The notes under the pieces are model-generated. The model searched no databases. It was given only the letters and a program-made list of their open reading frames with translations, and had not been told where the DNA came from. A DNA stretch of 64,000 bases from contig JADJPF010000004.1 of assembly GCA_016713405.1 (NCBI GenBank), forward strand, positions 372,001-436,000, written 5' to 3'. A program made the translations under genes and the position numbers. The DNA is from Blastocatellia bacterium (GTDB lineage: Bacteria > Acidobacteriota > Blastocatellia > Chloracidobacteriales > JADJPF01). Shown here piece after piece: positions 6,810 through 16,610 of the stretch. Numbering within the stretch: position 1 is the first letter of the stretch; each line of letters opens with the position of its first letter.

Positions 6810-8453
6810 TTAACGTTTTTGGCGGCTATGCTGCATTCTTAAAGCTAAGATATGCTCACAAGGGCCTTTGAATAACTTGTTTTGTTGGTGCCAATAACAT
6901 TCACAAGTTGCTTTAGCAATCCGTTCATCTTTATCAATGCCTACCATTGTATTGTAATTTTTGGACTTATCTTTGACATTGCCTAAAATATTTAATGTTC
7001 CTGTTGCGTCTTGTTCTACAACATTAATTTTTACATTATTTTGGGAAAGAAAACTTGTCGCGCTTTCTTCACGAGCATTAGCAAATCTTAACTTATCCAT
7101 TGGTAGAGGATCGCGGCTTAACTCACGAACTCGATAAACAGATTTATTTAGGTCATAAATTGCTCGTCCTGCTTGAGTATAAGCACTTAAAGCACCTAAG
7201 ATAATGTTACGGTCTATGCCTAGGCGTTTTGAAAGATCATCTGGTTTTTCTACCCATTTTTCTTTTAGTGCATCAAAAATACGGCGTTTAGTAAAACTAT
7301 CTACCTCTGCACGAGGTGCCATTAAATCAAAATTTCCTGCTGTTGACCAATCGTTAGCCGTCCAACCTGATAGACCTAAAGTAAATGACATATCTCCTAG
7401 ATCAGCAACATAGAATGATGGAAGTCCAGTTCCAAGTAGATGAACAGTAAAACTTTTAGCAATAGGTATAAGTCTTTCTAAAATAAGTATTCTACGTCTA
7501 CCCCAAACCCGAATTGTAGTTGCTGTTGTACCTTGGTAAATAGAACGAGGACAAACCACTTCAATGTCCCAAGGGTCAAAAACTAATTTTATAGGCTCAC
7601 CTGGTTTAAGGATATAACGCAGGCTACGAGGGCCAAGGTTTTCTTTATGGCGACGCAGCACAAAACAAATATTGTAAACATCCATTGGATGTAGAGTAAA
7701 AGAGGTAGTTGGTAAAGACATTGCAGAGCTTACTTGTAGAAAGCCTCTAACCCAACTATCAGGCAAGTCAATTTTTACTTCTTTATAATCTTCTTCACCT
7801 TGAGTTTTTACTTCAAAACCTGAAGGTTCTACTTCAAATCGAGTATTTTTATAGCTACGGATTTTTTGAAATTCATTGTAAAGCGTCGCAGAATAATCAA
7901 TATTAGTTGTACCGCAGGAAAACTCACTAATATTTTTAAAGACTTCATAACTAGTACCTAGACGACCATAAGTAGATTCATCTTGGCTAAAACATTCAAA
8001 AAATACTTCATCAGGATGGACTGTAATTACTGGATCTAAAACAAACCAAACATCCCGTTCTTTTTCATAAAGATAGTTAAAAAAGCGTTGTTTAGCTTGA
8101 TTAAATTGGGCATGACGGGCTGTATGTTGTTGATAAATTTGATTTAGTTCCGTTTGTAAAACTTTAATTTGTTCTACTAAGTCTGTTCGTTGGGCTGCTA
8201 GCATTTGGACATCTATTTTATCTCTTTCTGCTGCCCATTCTTTATAAGCTGTTTTATCTTTTGGCTTAAAGCGTAAGTCTGAAACTACAACATTGTGTAA
8301 AGCACTAATAGCTTCACGAAATTCAATATTTTTTTGTAGTTCGCCAATAAAAAAAGTAGGCTCGCGTTTAGTATCAGGAGAAAAAGACATCTTAGTTTGG
8401 CTAGAATGGCTAGTTACTGCTGAACTACCTTTGTATGAGTAATTAAATTCCAC
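6810..8453 (-). CDS. SWIM zinc-finger protein of the retron operon
   Basis: 547 residues. The C-terminus carries a SWIM finger, CxCx(n)CxH, seen as CECYWHQQNKLFKGPCEH; SWIM domains are zinc-binding modules linked to nucleic-acid or protein binding. The N-terminal 110 residues are helical and charged; the middle, about 150-400, is a beta-rich region I do not recognise, with a predicted short helical bundle (RLGIDRNIILGALSAYTQAG) at about 410-430. The start ATG overlaps the WGR-HEAT gene end by 11 bases, which implies translational coupling. Retron classifications I recall include a type with WGR and SWIM neighbours; I could not verify the type number. It is probably an accessory or effector component of the retron. 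Confidence 0.8.
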   Translation of the reverse strand: MEFNYSYKGSSAVTSHSSQTKMSFSPDTKREPTFFIGELQKNIEFREAISALHNVVVSDLRFKPKDKTAYKEWAAERDKIDVQMLAAQRTDLVEQIKVLQTELNQIYQQHTARHAQFNQAKQRFFNYLYEKERDVWFVLDPVITVHPDEVFFECFSQDESTYGRLGTSYEVFKNISEFSCGTTNIDYSATLYNEFQKIRSYKNTRFEVEPSGFEVKTQGEEDYKEVKIDLPDSWVRGFLQVSSAMSLPTTSFTLHPMDVYNICFVLRRHKENLGPRSLRYILKPGEPIKLVFDPWDIEVVCPRSIYQGTTATTIRVWGRRRILILERLIPIAKSFTVHLLGTGLPSFYVADLGDMSFTLGLSGWTANDWSTAGNFDLMAPRAEVDSFTKRRIFDALKEKWVEKPDDLSKRLGIDRNIILGALSAYTQAGRAIYDLNKSVYRVRELSRDPLPMDKLRFANAREESATSFLSQNNVKINVVEQDATGTLNILGNVKDKSKNYNTMVGIDKDERIAKATCECYWHQQNKLFKGPCEHILALRMQHSRQKR

Positions 8454-11400
8454 GGCGAACCTCCAAAGCTTTAACTTGTATTGGCAAAGCTATCTGTGGG
8501 TAGATACTATGAATCTTGAGCATAGACTCAATGCTATGGGCTTTATCTCTTATTGCCATAGTTACAGATTGTCTAGTAAGAATTTCTGCAACAACTTCTG
8601 CTGCTTTTACATCTTTCTCAGCTTCTTTTGCTAAGAAATTAAGCACACGTTCTTTGGCTATACGAGCTTTATTAATGGCTGATAAAGTGCTGATAAAATA
8701 AGGTGTTAGTTCTTTTAGACGATCTGCATTGTTAGCGGCGTATTCTTCTAAATAGTTAGTAACAAACATTTTCATGGTGTGGGAAGGATGCTCGCTTAAT
8801 TTCATTAAGTATTCTGGGCCTGATTCGCTGGAAAAATACTTAAGAATTAAATCACGACCAAATTTTTGTACGTCTTCGCGTGTACTATCACAAATACTAA
8901 CTAAAATAACTGGGCTAAGATGTTCTGATGTAAAGGAATCTTGAAATATCTTAAACCAAGTTTTTCTTTCTTCGTCCCATTTACAATCTAAAAATCTTAT
9001 GGAAATAGCCATTTCATTTGGATCGTTATAAAAACGAGGTAGAGAATTTTTAAAAAGCTCTTGGGCTGCGACTCTTACGGCTTGAAGTTCGCTATTAGAT
9101 AGTTTAACTAAATCATCTGTAGTGTAATGGCTAGCCCAGTGAGAATTAGCTTGTAGGAGAACACCAGCCATTTCTTGGGCAGAAGGAGATTTTGATTTAG
9201 TGAGTTTTAAAGTTAATTCCCAGTCAAGAGTTTGTAAGATAAACTTAAGCTCACTGCTTAATAGACTAACAATATATGAATGTAGTTTAGCAAAAGGTTC
9301 ATCAACTAATAGTTTGTCAATTAATGTTAAACCTAGTTTTTGTCCAAATTCTCTATTAGCACTAGCTAAACGGCCAATTATTGGTCGGATTGTAGAACGT
9401 ATATCAGCCAAGGTATGAGTACAAAGTGATAATAAAAGACTTTCTTTAGCTAATAAGGATTCATTAGGCAATTGACCAAGTAAGTTTATGCCTATAGCCC
9501 TCATTGATTCATAAGTAGAATTCATTAAAGAATAAATAATATCTTCTTGGAGAGAAACAGATTTTATTTGATGGTTAAGTAAAATCTTTCCACCAAATTC
9601 TTGTATTTCAAGAATTGGATGATCTAGAAGTTTTAAGATTATATTTAGCTCTAAAGAAGCTAGTGCATAGGTAAATTTGCTGGATACAATGTCTGTAATC
9701 TCTTTAATTTCTATAGATAAATTTAAGTTGTTTGTATCAACTCTTAAGGAAAGTAAATAAGCAATTACTTGTGAAATAAGCTCTTTTGCTACAGAATCAG
9801 CAAAAATAACAGAGTTTAAGAAATTACGTGAAAAATTACGAGTTTCTACTTGTTGGCTAGTAATCAGTGAAAAAATAAAATTAATATCTTTAGTAAAATG
9901 ATGCCTAGATTCATCAATCCATCTGTAGGCTTGAGAGCGAGCAGGAGCAAAGCTTGAGTTAGCTAAAGCTAAAAGAAGCTGACCATTAGGATTATTTCGG
10001 TCATATCTAGCTTTTACTATATTAAAAGCTAGTTCTGCTGTTACTTGATAGGGTCGAGTTAGAAGTAACATTAATACTTCTATATCTAATTCATCGCAAA
10101 ACTCTGAACAGGATTCTATAGCTTTTGTAGCAAAGTTATGCACTTCTTCACAATTACTTTCAACTAAAAGATGTAATAAGCCTACAGGAACATTTTCCCA
10201 AAGTTTAGGAAAAGATTCTTCCCGGATTTTAGGTGCTGGGTCTGCGGGTTTATAAGTAGGCCGACATCGCCAATTATTGTGTCCAGGAGAGACAACATAA
10301 CGAGTGCTATTACCATATAAAATATAATTAAATGATATATAACTAGCATACTTATCATAGTTGGTATATGTATAGTTACGAGTTTGCCAATTATAGTAGC
10401 TAGTTTGACGAGTAGGTAGAGCGTCTTGGTCAGTATAAGGAAGTAAAACACCTACAGCCATTTTTACATAATCATAGTTATTTAAATTACCCATTCGTCT
10501 TAATGTACGCCAAACACGCTTACGTAAATACATACGGGTGTGGTTGCTATATGCAATAGGTGAGTCAGGTGTTTTTAGAGCTTTTTTGTTTACCGCAGTA
10601 ACTCGACCATCAATAGTTATGTAGTAGGTGTTTGAATAAGAATTAGCTTGGAACATTTCTTTTTCTTTTTCAAAACGATAAGCAATAAGTCCAAAGACTT
10701 CTGCATCAAGTCGATATTCAGCAGCCTTAAAGATGTGTCTGAAGTGTTTGAAATAATTGGGTTTAAGTGTTGCAGTTCGTAAAATTTCTAATAAAGCGGG
10801 GCGAACATTTTTATTATCAATTAAATAGATAGTGTCTAATATTTCAAATTGTGCAGGAGTAGCATTTTTTAAGTAATTTTTAAGTAGTTGAGTAAATTTT
10901 TCTGCTGAACCATTTCGCGCACTATCACGAAGTTCAAGTGGGAGACGCTCAATCATATCTTGACGAAACTCTTTTTGTGTTTCTTCATCAGAAAGTTTAA
11001 GAAGAGCTTCAGCAGCAATACGACGTACAGAATCACTATTTCGAGAGTCACCATAAAGACGACCTAGAGCAGAAACGGCTGACTCATCTGCACACCAGCC
11101 CAGGCCCAAGCAATACAATAATCTCTTAAGCTATTGCTATTGCTAATTAAATTTATAAGTAGGGGAGTAGCTTCACGAATTTTTAGTTCTCCTGCTCTCC
11201 AAATTACTCGTTCAATGGGCCATTTATGCTTAGTTTTATTTGAACGAGAAGAAAGAAAGTTGCTTAAGTGGTCTAAAATCTTTTGGTTGCGAGGATCTGA
11301 AGAACTAGGGGTATTATCTATTTTTACTTTAGGGATTGGTTGTGGAGGTGTAACAGAAGTTGTGGGTGTTTGTTCTGAATAACCTTTTTTAACTTTTTCA

Positions 11401-11606
11401 CTAACTAATTCTGCAAAAAGCCTTTGAGCTTGGGTTAATGCTACGGCACTAGTAGTTTTAGAGCCTTCTTTTAAGTTAGTACCACGTCGGCCATAACGGA
11501 AATTAACCAAATAACGACCGGGGCTTACTTCACAAAGATCAACTTCATAAACTTTGTCAGAACTGCCTTCACGATAATAAAGAGTAGTTTGTCTGATTAA
11601 TTTCAT
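8443..11606 (-). CDS. WGR domain-HEAT repeat protein of the retron operon (one frameshift)
   Basis: Two frames join into one protein of about 1050 residues. The first frame (11606 to about 11104) starts with a WGR domain, residues 1-80: TLYYREGSSDKVYEVDL, then RYLVNFRYGRRGTNLKEGSK. WGR domains bind DNA ends or nucleic acid in PARPs and related proteins. The second frame (about 11112 to 8443) is almost wholly helical repeats of HEAT type (for example VRRIAAEALLKLSDEE). The junction lies in TGGGCCTGGGCTGG at about 11100-11115; inserting one base restores IAWAWAG-CADESAVSALGRL, a continuous HEAT repeat. The second frame has only a TTG as a possible start and no good ribosome site, so independent translation is unlikely. 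Either an assembly deletion or a real lesion. First gene of the operon, behind a clear promoter. Confidence 0.85.
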
Positions 11607-11699
11607 GCCTAATAGCTCAACTTTCTAGGGCTTTTTAGTTAAACCAGGTTTTTGTTAATAATTTTTTTGAGCGAAAGTTATATCACCAAGACAGGGCAA

Positions 11700-11728
11700 A
11701 GTATAGCGAAACATAAGCGAAGAGTCAA
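11700..11728 (-). promoter_or_regulatory. Sigma-70-like promoter of the retron operon
   Basis: On the minus strand, TTGACT (11728-11723) is followed after exactly 17 bases by TATACT (11705-11700). This is close to the TTGACA-17-TATAAT consensus and gives a leader of roughly 85 bases before the ATG at 11606. It lies between the GH63 terminator-like palindrome and the WGR gene in reading order, so the retron operon appears to be an independent unit with constitutive-looking expression. Confidence 0.7.
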
Positions 11729-11744
11729 TAAAATTTTTTCTATA

Positions 11745-11775
11745 AAATCCAGGTAATTATTAATTACCTGGATTT
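11745..11775 (-). terminator. Terminator-like palindrome after the GH63 gene
   Basis: A perfect 15-bp inverted repeat (AAATCCAGGTAATTA and its complement, one central base) sits 9 bases past the GH63 stop. In the minus-strand transcript the hairpin runs directly into TTTT. It would separate the glucosidase from the retron operon. Confidence 0.65.
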
Positions 11776-11783
11776 AGAAATTT

Positions 11784-14453
11784 TTATTTTCTCCATTCAT
11801 CTATAAGGGAGGCAATAAGACCAGACCAGCCAGTTTGATGAGCGGCACCTAGGCCAGAGCCGGTATCACCGTGAAAATATTCATAAAAATGTAAGTTATC
11901 TTGCCAATGAGGATCTGTTTGGAATTTAGAAATGTTGCCATAAATTTGGCGTTTACCATCTTTATTTTTGGTAAACATTCTAATCATTCGGTTAGCAATT
12001 TCTTCTGCCATTTTATCTAAAGTAAAGTCTGTTCCATCAGGGCCTTTAACAGTGAAGTCTGTTCCATAGGCTTTGCCTAGTTTGCGTAAAGATTCAATTA
12101 AAAGAAATGAGGTAGGGAACCAAATTGGCCCACGCCAGTTAGAGTTACCACCTTTTATTTTACAATCTGCTTCTGCTGGTTCGTAACGGACTTCGCTAGT
12201 ACCAAAAACAAATGGATGTTCTTCATGAACTTTAGAGAGGCTACGAATACCCCAATCAGATAAGAACTCATTTGGGTCAAGGATGCGTTGTAGTAGTCCG
12301 CGAAGTTGTTCTTCATTGACAATTGCTAGCACATGAACATCTTTTCCATCACGAGTAACAGTATAACAACAGCGTTGGACTACATCTTGGCGATTTTCTA
12401 AGAACCAAGCTAGATTTGTGTCAAATTCCTTAAACGGTTGTATCCAATCAACTTCTAAACGTTCTACTGCATAAATAGGAATTACACCTACAAGTGAACG
12501 AACTCTAAATTTATGGAATGAGCCATCAGGATAACGTAGTACATCATAGAAAAAGCCATCTTTTTCATCCCATAATGAGTAGTTACGACCGCCCATTTTC
12601 TTCATAGCTGCACCTACATAAATATAGTGCTGGAAGAATTTGGTAGCTAGACTTTCATAGACGTTATTTTCTTTAGCTAATTCTAAAGCAATACGCATTA
12701 GGTTTAGACAGTACATACCCATCCAGCCAGTAGCATCAGATTGCTCTAAAACTACGCCTCCAGGCATTTTTTGGCTTCGGTCAAGTACAGTAATATTATC
12801 TAATCCAAGAAATCCACCTTCAAAGACGTTATTTCCTTCAGCGTCAACTTTGTTTATCCACCAAGCAAAGTTTATTAGAAGTTTATGGAAGCATTTTTCT
12901 AGGAAAGCACGGTCAGCTTGACCAGTTCTTACACGTTCCATGTTATAAACACGCCAGCATGCCCAGGCTAAAACAGGTGGGTTTAAGTCAGAAAATTCCC
13001 ATTCATAAGCAGGAATTTGACCATTTGGATGTTGAAATTGTTCAAAAAGCATTAGCCAAAGCTGGTCTTTAGCAAATTCTATATCAACTAAGGCTAGGGC
13101 AATACAATGGAAAGCTAGATCCCAGGCTGCAAACCAAGGATATTCCCATTTATCAGGCATTGATAAAATTCTCATTGAATTTAAGTGCATCCAATGGTGG
13201 TTACGAATTTTCCAACGGGAATCAGGAGGACGATGTTTAGGATTATCACCTTCTAGCCATTGATGAATATCAAATAAATAGATTTGTTTAGTCCAAAGCA
13301 TTCCTGCTAATGCTTGACGTTGAACTAATTTTTCGTCTTCAGAAGCAGTTTTTGGATGTACAGTAGTGTAAAAATCATCTGCTTCTTTTTTACGTAAATT
13401 AACTAATTCATCAAATTTAGCTAATGGGTCATCAAGTTTTTCTGGACTTAGCCGTAAACGTAGCACTACAGAGGATTTAGCTGGTATATTAAGTTTATAA
13501 TGAAAACAGCTTTTTGTTCCTTTATCATGTGGATTGATGGCTTGTTTATTATCTTCAATAACATATTGGTGGAAGGCATCTTTAAAATGTTCTCTTTGTG
13601 TATTTGAATATGGGCCATAAACGCGCTTCATGTTGGTTTCGTTATCAGTAAAAAGTAGATCTGCGCCTGTTTCACCATATAGATAGCGAGGGCCTAAACG
13701 ATAAACAAAGGGGAGGTTTTTTAGCATTTCTGCTGAAGAGTCATCAGCAACAATTGTAGAAAAATTTTTACCTGAATGACCAACTTCAATAGTTGGTTCA
13801 GGGCCATAATGTTCACCCCATGCCCAGGTATTACGAAACCAAAGATGTGGCAAAATGTGTAATGGAGCATCCTCATCAGCACGGTTAAAGGCTTCAATAC
13901 GAATATAAATATCTTCCGGGCCTGCTTTAGCATATTCAACATATACATCAAAGTATTTATTTTGATCAAAAATGCCTGTATCTAAAAGCTCATATTCATC
14001 GCCTCTTCCTTCACGGCGGCGGTTTTCTTGAATTAAATCCCAATAGGGATAAGCAGTTTGAGGATATTTATAAAGATATTTCATATAAGAATGTGTTGGG
14101 GTACTATCTAAATAAAAATAGTATTCTTTAACATCTTCTCCATGATTACCTTCGCTAGGTATAAGACCAAAAGCACGTTCTTTTAATATAGAATCTTGTT
14201 CATTCCAAAGGGCAAGAGCAAAAACTAATAATTGATAACGATCACAAATACCTGCTAGCCCATCTTCACCCCAACGATAAGCTTTGCTACGAGCTTTATC
14301 ATGTGGTAGATATTCCCATGCATTTCCATCAGGGCTATAGTCTTCTCTAACTGTACCCCAAGCCCGTTCGCTAACATATGGCCCCCAGCGTCGCCAGGAT
14401 GAATGGCCTTCAGGTTTTTCTTTTAATCTTTTGTGTTCAGCAGTTGTTGACAT
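11784..14453 (-). CDS. GH63-like (MGH1-type) glucosidase
   Basis: About 889 residues from the ATG at 14453, preferred over an upstream in-frame start at 14510 because AAGAGG lies about ten bases before it and family similarity begins here (RLKEKPEGHSSWRRWGPYVSERAWGTVREDYS). Segments typical of bacterial GH63/mannosyl-oligosaccharide glucosidase-like proteins are HWMHLNSMRILSMPDKWEYP, PWFAAWDLAFHCIALA, GGNSNWRGPIWFPTSFLLIE and the ending HFYEYFHGDTGSGLGAAHQT. These are (alpha/alpha)6-barrel inverting alpha-glucosidases; bacterial members act on glucosides such as glucosylglycerate or trehalose-like compounds. No signal peptide is visible, so it is probably cytoplasmic. It stands alone between the pilus-like operon and the retron locus. 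Confidence 0.85.
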   Translation of the reverse strand: MSTTAEHKRLKEKPEGHSSWRRWGPYVSERAWGTVREDYSPDGNAWEYLPHDKARSKAYRWGEDGLAGICDRYQLLVFALALWNEQDSILKERAFGLIPSEGNHGEDVKEYYFYLDSTPTHSYMKYLYKYPQTAYPYWDLIQENRRREGRGDEYELLDTGIFDQNKYFDVYVEYAKAGPEDIYIRIEAFNRADEDAPLHILPHLWFRNTWAWGEHYGPEPTIEVGHSGKNFSTIVADDSSAEMLKNLPFVYRLGPRYLYGETGADLLFTDNETNMKRVYGPYSNTQREHFKDAFHQYVIEDNKQAINPHDKGTKSCFHYKLNIPAKSSVVLRLRLSPEKLDDPLAKFDELVNLRKKEADDFYTTVHPKTASEDEKLVQRQALAGMLWTKQIYLFDIHQWLEGDNPKHRPPDSRWKIRNHHWMHLNSMRILSMPDKWEYPWFAAWDLAFHCIALALVDIEFAKDQLWLMLFEQFQHPNGQIPAYEWEFSDLNPPVLAWACWRVYNMERVRTGQADRAFLEKCFHKLLINFAWWINKVDAEGNNVFEGGFLGLDNITVLDRSQKMPGGVVLEQSDATGWMGMYCLNLMRIALELAKENNVYESLATKFFQHYIYVGAAMKKMGGRNYSLWDEKDGFFYDVLRYPDGSFHKFRVRSLVGVIPIYAVERLEVDWIQPFKEFDTNLAWFLENRQDVVQRCCYTVTRDGKDVHVLAIVNEEQLRGLLQRILDPNEFLSDWGIRSLSKVHEEHPFVFGTSEVRYEPAEADCKIKGGNSNWRGPIWFPTSFLLIESLRKLGKAYGTDFTVKGPDGTDFTLDKMAEEIANRMIRMFTKNKDGKRQIYGNISKFQTDPHWQDNLHFYEYFHGDTGSGLGAAHQTGWSGLIASLIDEWRK

Positions 14454-14676
14454 AGTGGTTTGGCCTCTTATTTTGGAAGTTCCCAGTTGGGTAGGCACAT
14501 TTCTGCGCACAATGGGCTAATATAAGGTAGGCTAGAGTTTATCGCAAGTATATAAGGCAATTTGCGGAGATTAATTTTTAATTTGTAGTAAAAGAAAAAG
14601 TTATAACAAAGTAAAAAAGTATTTAATCATCAAAATCTTCAAAACTAGAGAGGGAAAATAAATGGTAAAAATTCCT

Positions 14677-15615
14677 TTAATTATAAGCTAAAGTTGCAAG
14701 TCCTGCTGCTGCTGCAATTTGGTTAAATTGGTAATTATTGTCAGGGATATTTATTGCAAATTCTGATGGTTGTAAGACCTTAAGATTTATTTGATTTAGT
14801 GCATCGGCAAAAGTTTTGCTAGTTAATTCCACTTTTTCATTATCGCCAATAATCAAAAGGTTAAGATTATTATTTTCTGGCAACATGATTTTTTCTTGAT
14901 AGTAAGTAGCTAAACGAAAGAGTTCACTTTCTAAATCTTCTCTTGCACATTCTCTAGAGCGAATCATAACAGGGCTACCTTCTCTTAAAACAAAAGCTGT
15001 AAATCCCCAATTGTTATGACTAACTAATAATTTATCTCCAGCTAAATTACTTTTCATTAGCCAGGTTGCTTCTCCAATATGTCTAGGCATAATTAAACCT
15101 GTTTGCCAGCCTAATTGGGAGAATACTTTTTCATATTCAGCCATTACTGTTTCTGCAACAACAGTTACTAAATAGGTCATTGAGATATTAGGAATTTGTT
15201 GATGAACTAATCTTAATTGTGACATAGGTAGACCAACAATTCTTTCGACTTTCCACGCTAGCATTTTTTCTAGTTCTTCTTGGTTTTGAGGCTTTGTATC
15301 TAATTTAACTACCATTGTACGTGCAACTTCTTCTGGTAAAGCAATAGACCAACGGCTTTGACGGGAAAGTTTAGCACGACTGCTAGCTTGACGAATTAAA
15401 TCTACTAGTGAATTAACTTCAGAAATATTTGATGCACTAAAATCAGGACGCAGTAGGGCTTTTGGCAAAAACGCAGTTGCTATATGTTCAACATAAAAAT
15501 TTCCACGTCTCTTTTTTATATTAAGTAAAACAGCTTCATTATCAATAAATGCTAATGCTACTTGTGGCAGACGTGGAGAAGTCAAAAACTGCCAAAGAGA
15601 AGTTAAGATTGCCAT
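14677..15615 (-). CDS. PilM/GspL-like ATPase-fold component of the secretion operon
   Basis: 312 residues. The pattern of an early beta strand (LPQVALAFIDNEAVLLNIKK), an LVDLIRQASSRAKL helix, SRWSIALPEEVARTMVVKLD and a Glu-rich segment followed by AWKVERIVGLPMSQLRLVHQ resembles PilM and the cytoplasmic domain of GspL, actin-like proteins that link the secretion ATPase to inner-membrane assembly proteins. The late LLIIGDNEKVELTSKTF strand-turn is also consistent. It is the last gene of the GspF-GspE-secretin-pseudopilin run, which supports the role. PilN/PilO-like partners are not seen next to it. Similarity is weak, so the call leans on context. Confidence 0.55.
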   Translation of the reverse strand: MAILTSLWQFLTSPRLPQVALAFIDNEAVLLNIKKRRGNFYVEHIATAFLPKALLRPDFSASNISEVNSLVDLIRQASSRAKLSRQSRWSIALPEEVARTMVVKLDTKPQNQEELEKMLAWKVERIVGLPMSQLRLVHQQIPNISMTYLVTVVAETVMAEYEKVFSQLGWQTGLIMPRHIGEATWLMKSNLAGDKLLVSHNNWGFTAFVLREGSPVMIRSRECAREDLESELFRLATYYQEKIMLPENNNLNLLIIGDNEKVELTSKTFADALNQINLKVLQPSEFAINIPDNNYQFNQIAAAAGLATLAYN

Positions 15616-15681
15616 AAAAACCTTTCTAAATCTGTTTGCTATAGGTTGAGGGAAATGCTGATTTTTTCAAATTATGATTTA

Positions 15682-16101
15682 CTAAAAATCACTATAATTA
15701 ACACCATTGCTAGCTGTTCCTTCAGCAGCAGAATAGACATTTTTGATTCCCCTTTTTCCTGAACGGCTGATAGGTTCTTCTTCCATTTCTACTTGCCAAT
15801 CCCTTTGATTGGTAATCGGATCAATAGGTACTTCACGGATATACTTAAATTTAACTAAATCTTCTAATGATTGAGGAGCTTCCTCTTTATCCAAAGTGTA
15901 TTTATCAACAGAGTCTCTAAGCTTAAATAAGGTATCTTTTAAGGTTGTTTCTTTAGCATTTCGTATAGTAGTTTGGAAAATAGGGACTACTAATGCTGCT
16001 AAAACCAGTATAATACTAATTACTATTACTAGTTCTAGTAAAGTGAAGCCTGATTTAAGGTTGAGTTTTTGTCTAAGTTTATTGTTTATTAATTGCCACA
16101 T
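15682..16101 (-). CDS. GspG-like major pseudopilin
   Basis: About 139 residues from ATG 16101; a TTG at 16113 in the same frame is an alternative. The prepilin signal is K-SG-FTLLELVIVISIILVLAALVVP: positively charged leader, cleavage after Gly, Phe+1 and Glu+5, then one transmembrane helix. The rest has the type II pseudopilin pattern LRDSVDKYTLDKEEAPQSLEDLV, YIREVPIDPITNQRDWQ and an ending VYSAAEGTASNGVNYSDF near the GspG-type C-terminus. GspG polymerises into the periplasmic pseudopilus. It follows a second, similar pseudopilin gene almost without gap. Confidence 0.85.
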   Translation of the reverse strand: MWQLINNKLRQKLNLKSGFTLLELVIVISIILVLAALVVPIFQTTIRNAKETTLKDTLFKLRDSVDKYTLDKEEAPQSLEDLVKFKYIREVPIDPITNQRDWQVEMEEEPISRSGKRGIKNVYSAAEGTASNGVNYSDF

Positions 16102-16106
16102 AATTT

Positions 16107-16610
16107 TTACCAATCTTTATACTTAGTCCCATTTAATCCAGTTTCATCGCTTTGCGAATAAACATCAAAAACGTCTTCTCCATTAGTTGAAAATGAGTCA
16201 GGGTCATCAGTGGAAGATTTTACTTTCCAATCAGTTCTACCTGTCATTGGGTCAATAGGGATTTTACGGAGAAAGCGAAGTTTTTTATCATCAATTCGAT
16301 TAGCAGGAGTAAAACCTTTTGCTAATATTTCTAAAGTTTTAGGAAAACCAGAGACAGTACGATCTTGAATTGGAACTAGCTGTCCTGGTGGAGAAGTTGC
16401 GTCACTATAACGCTTATAAATATCAATAGCTGTTCTTATTTCTCTAAGTGCGCGTCGTAGTTCAATTTCCCGATTACGGCGAACAGTGTTATAAGCTAAT
16501 GGTAAAGTGGTTGCTACTAAAATTGACAAAATAGCTAGTGTAATAATTAGCTCTAGCAAACTTAAACCAGAGCGATTTTTCAGTGATCTTGAGAAAATGC
16601 TTTTATTCAT
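16107..16610 (-). CDS. Second type II pseudopilin
   Basis: About 167 residues from ATG 16610; the longer upstream form reads a Met-rich stretch that lies inside the secretin gene and is unlikely. The signal is KNRSGLSLLELIITLAILSI with Leu+1 instead of the common Phe and Glu+5 kept. The C-terminal part matches its neighbour (LRFLRKIPIDPMTGRTDWKV, VFDVYSQSDETGLNGTKYKDW), so the pair probably arose by duplication. The start overlaps the secretin stop by eight bases. Confidence 0.83.
   Translation of the reverse strand: MNKSIFSRSLKNRSGLSLLELIITLAILSILVATTLPLAYNTVRRNREIELRRALREIRTAIDIYKRYSDATSPPGQLVPIQDRTVSGFPKTLEILAKGFTPANRIDDKKLRFLRKIPIDPMTGRTDWKVKSSTDDPDSFSTNGEDVFDVYSQSDETGLNGTKYKDW

Noticed and set aside
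8516..10451. Plus-strand and other-frame short reading frames inside the WGR-HEAT gene
   Set aside because: They overlap a long, family-like coding frame and show no domain or ribosome site; they are shadows.
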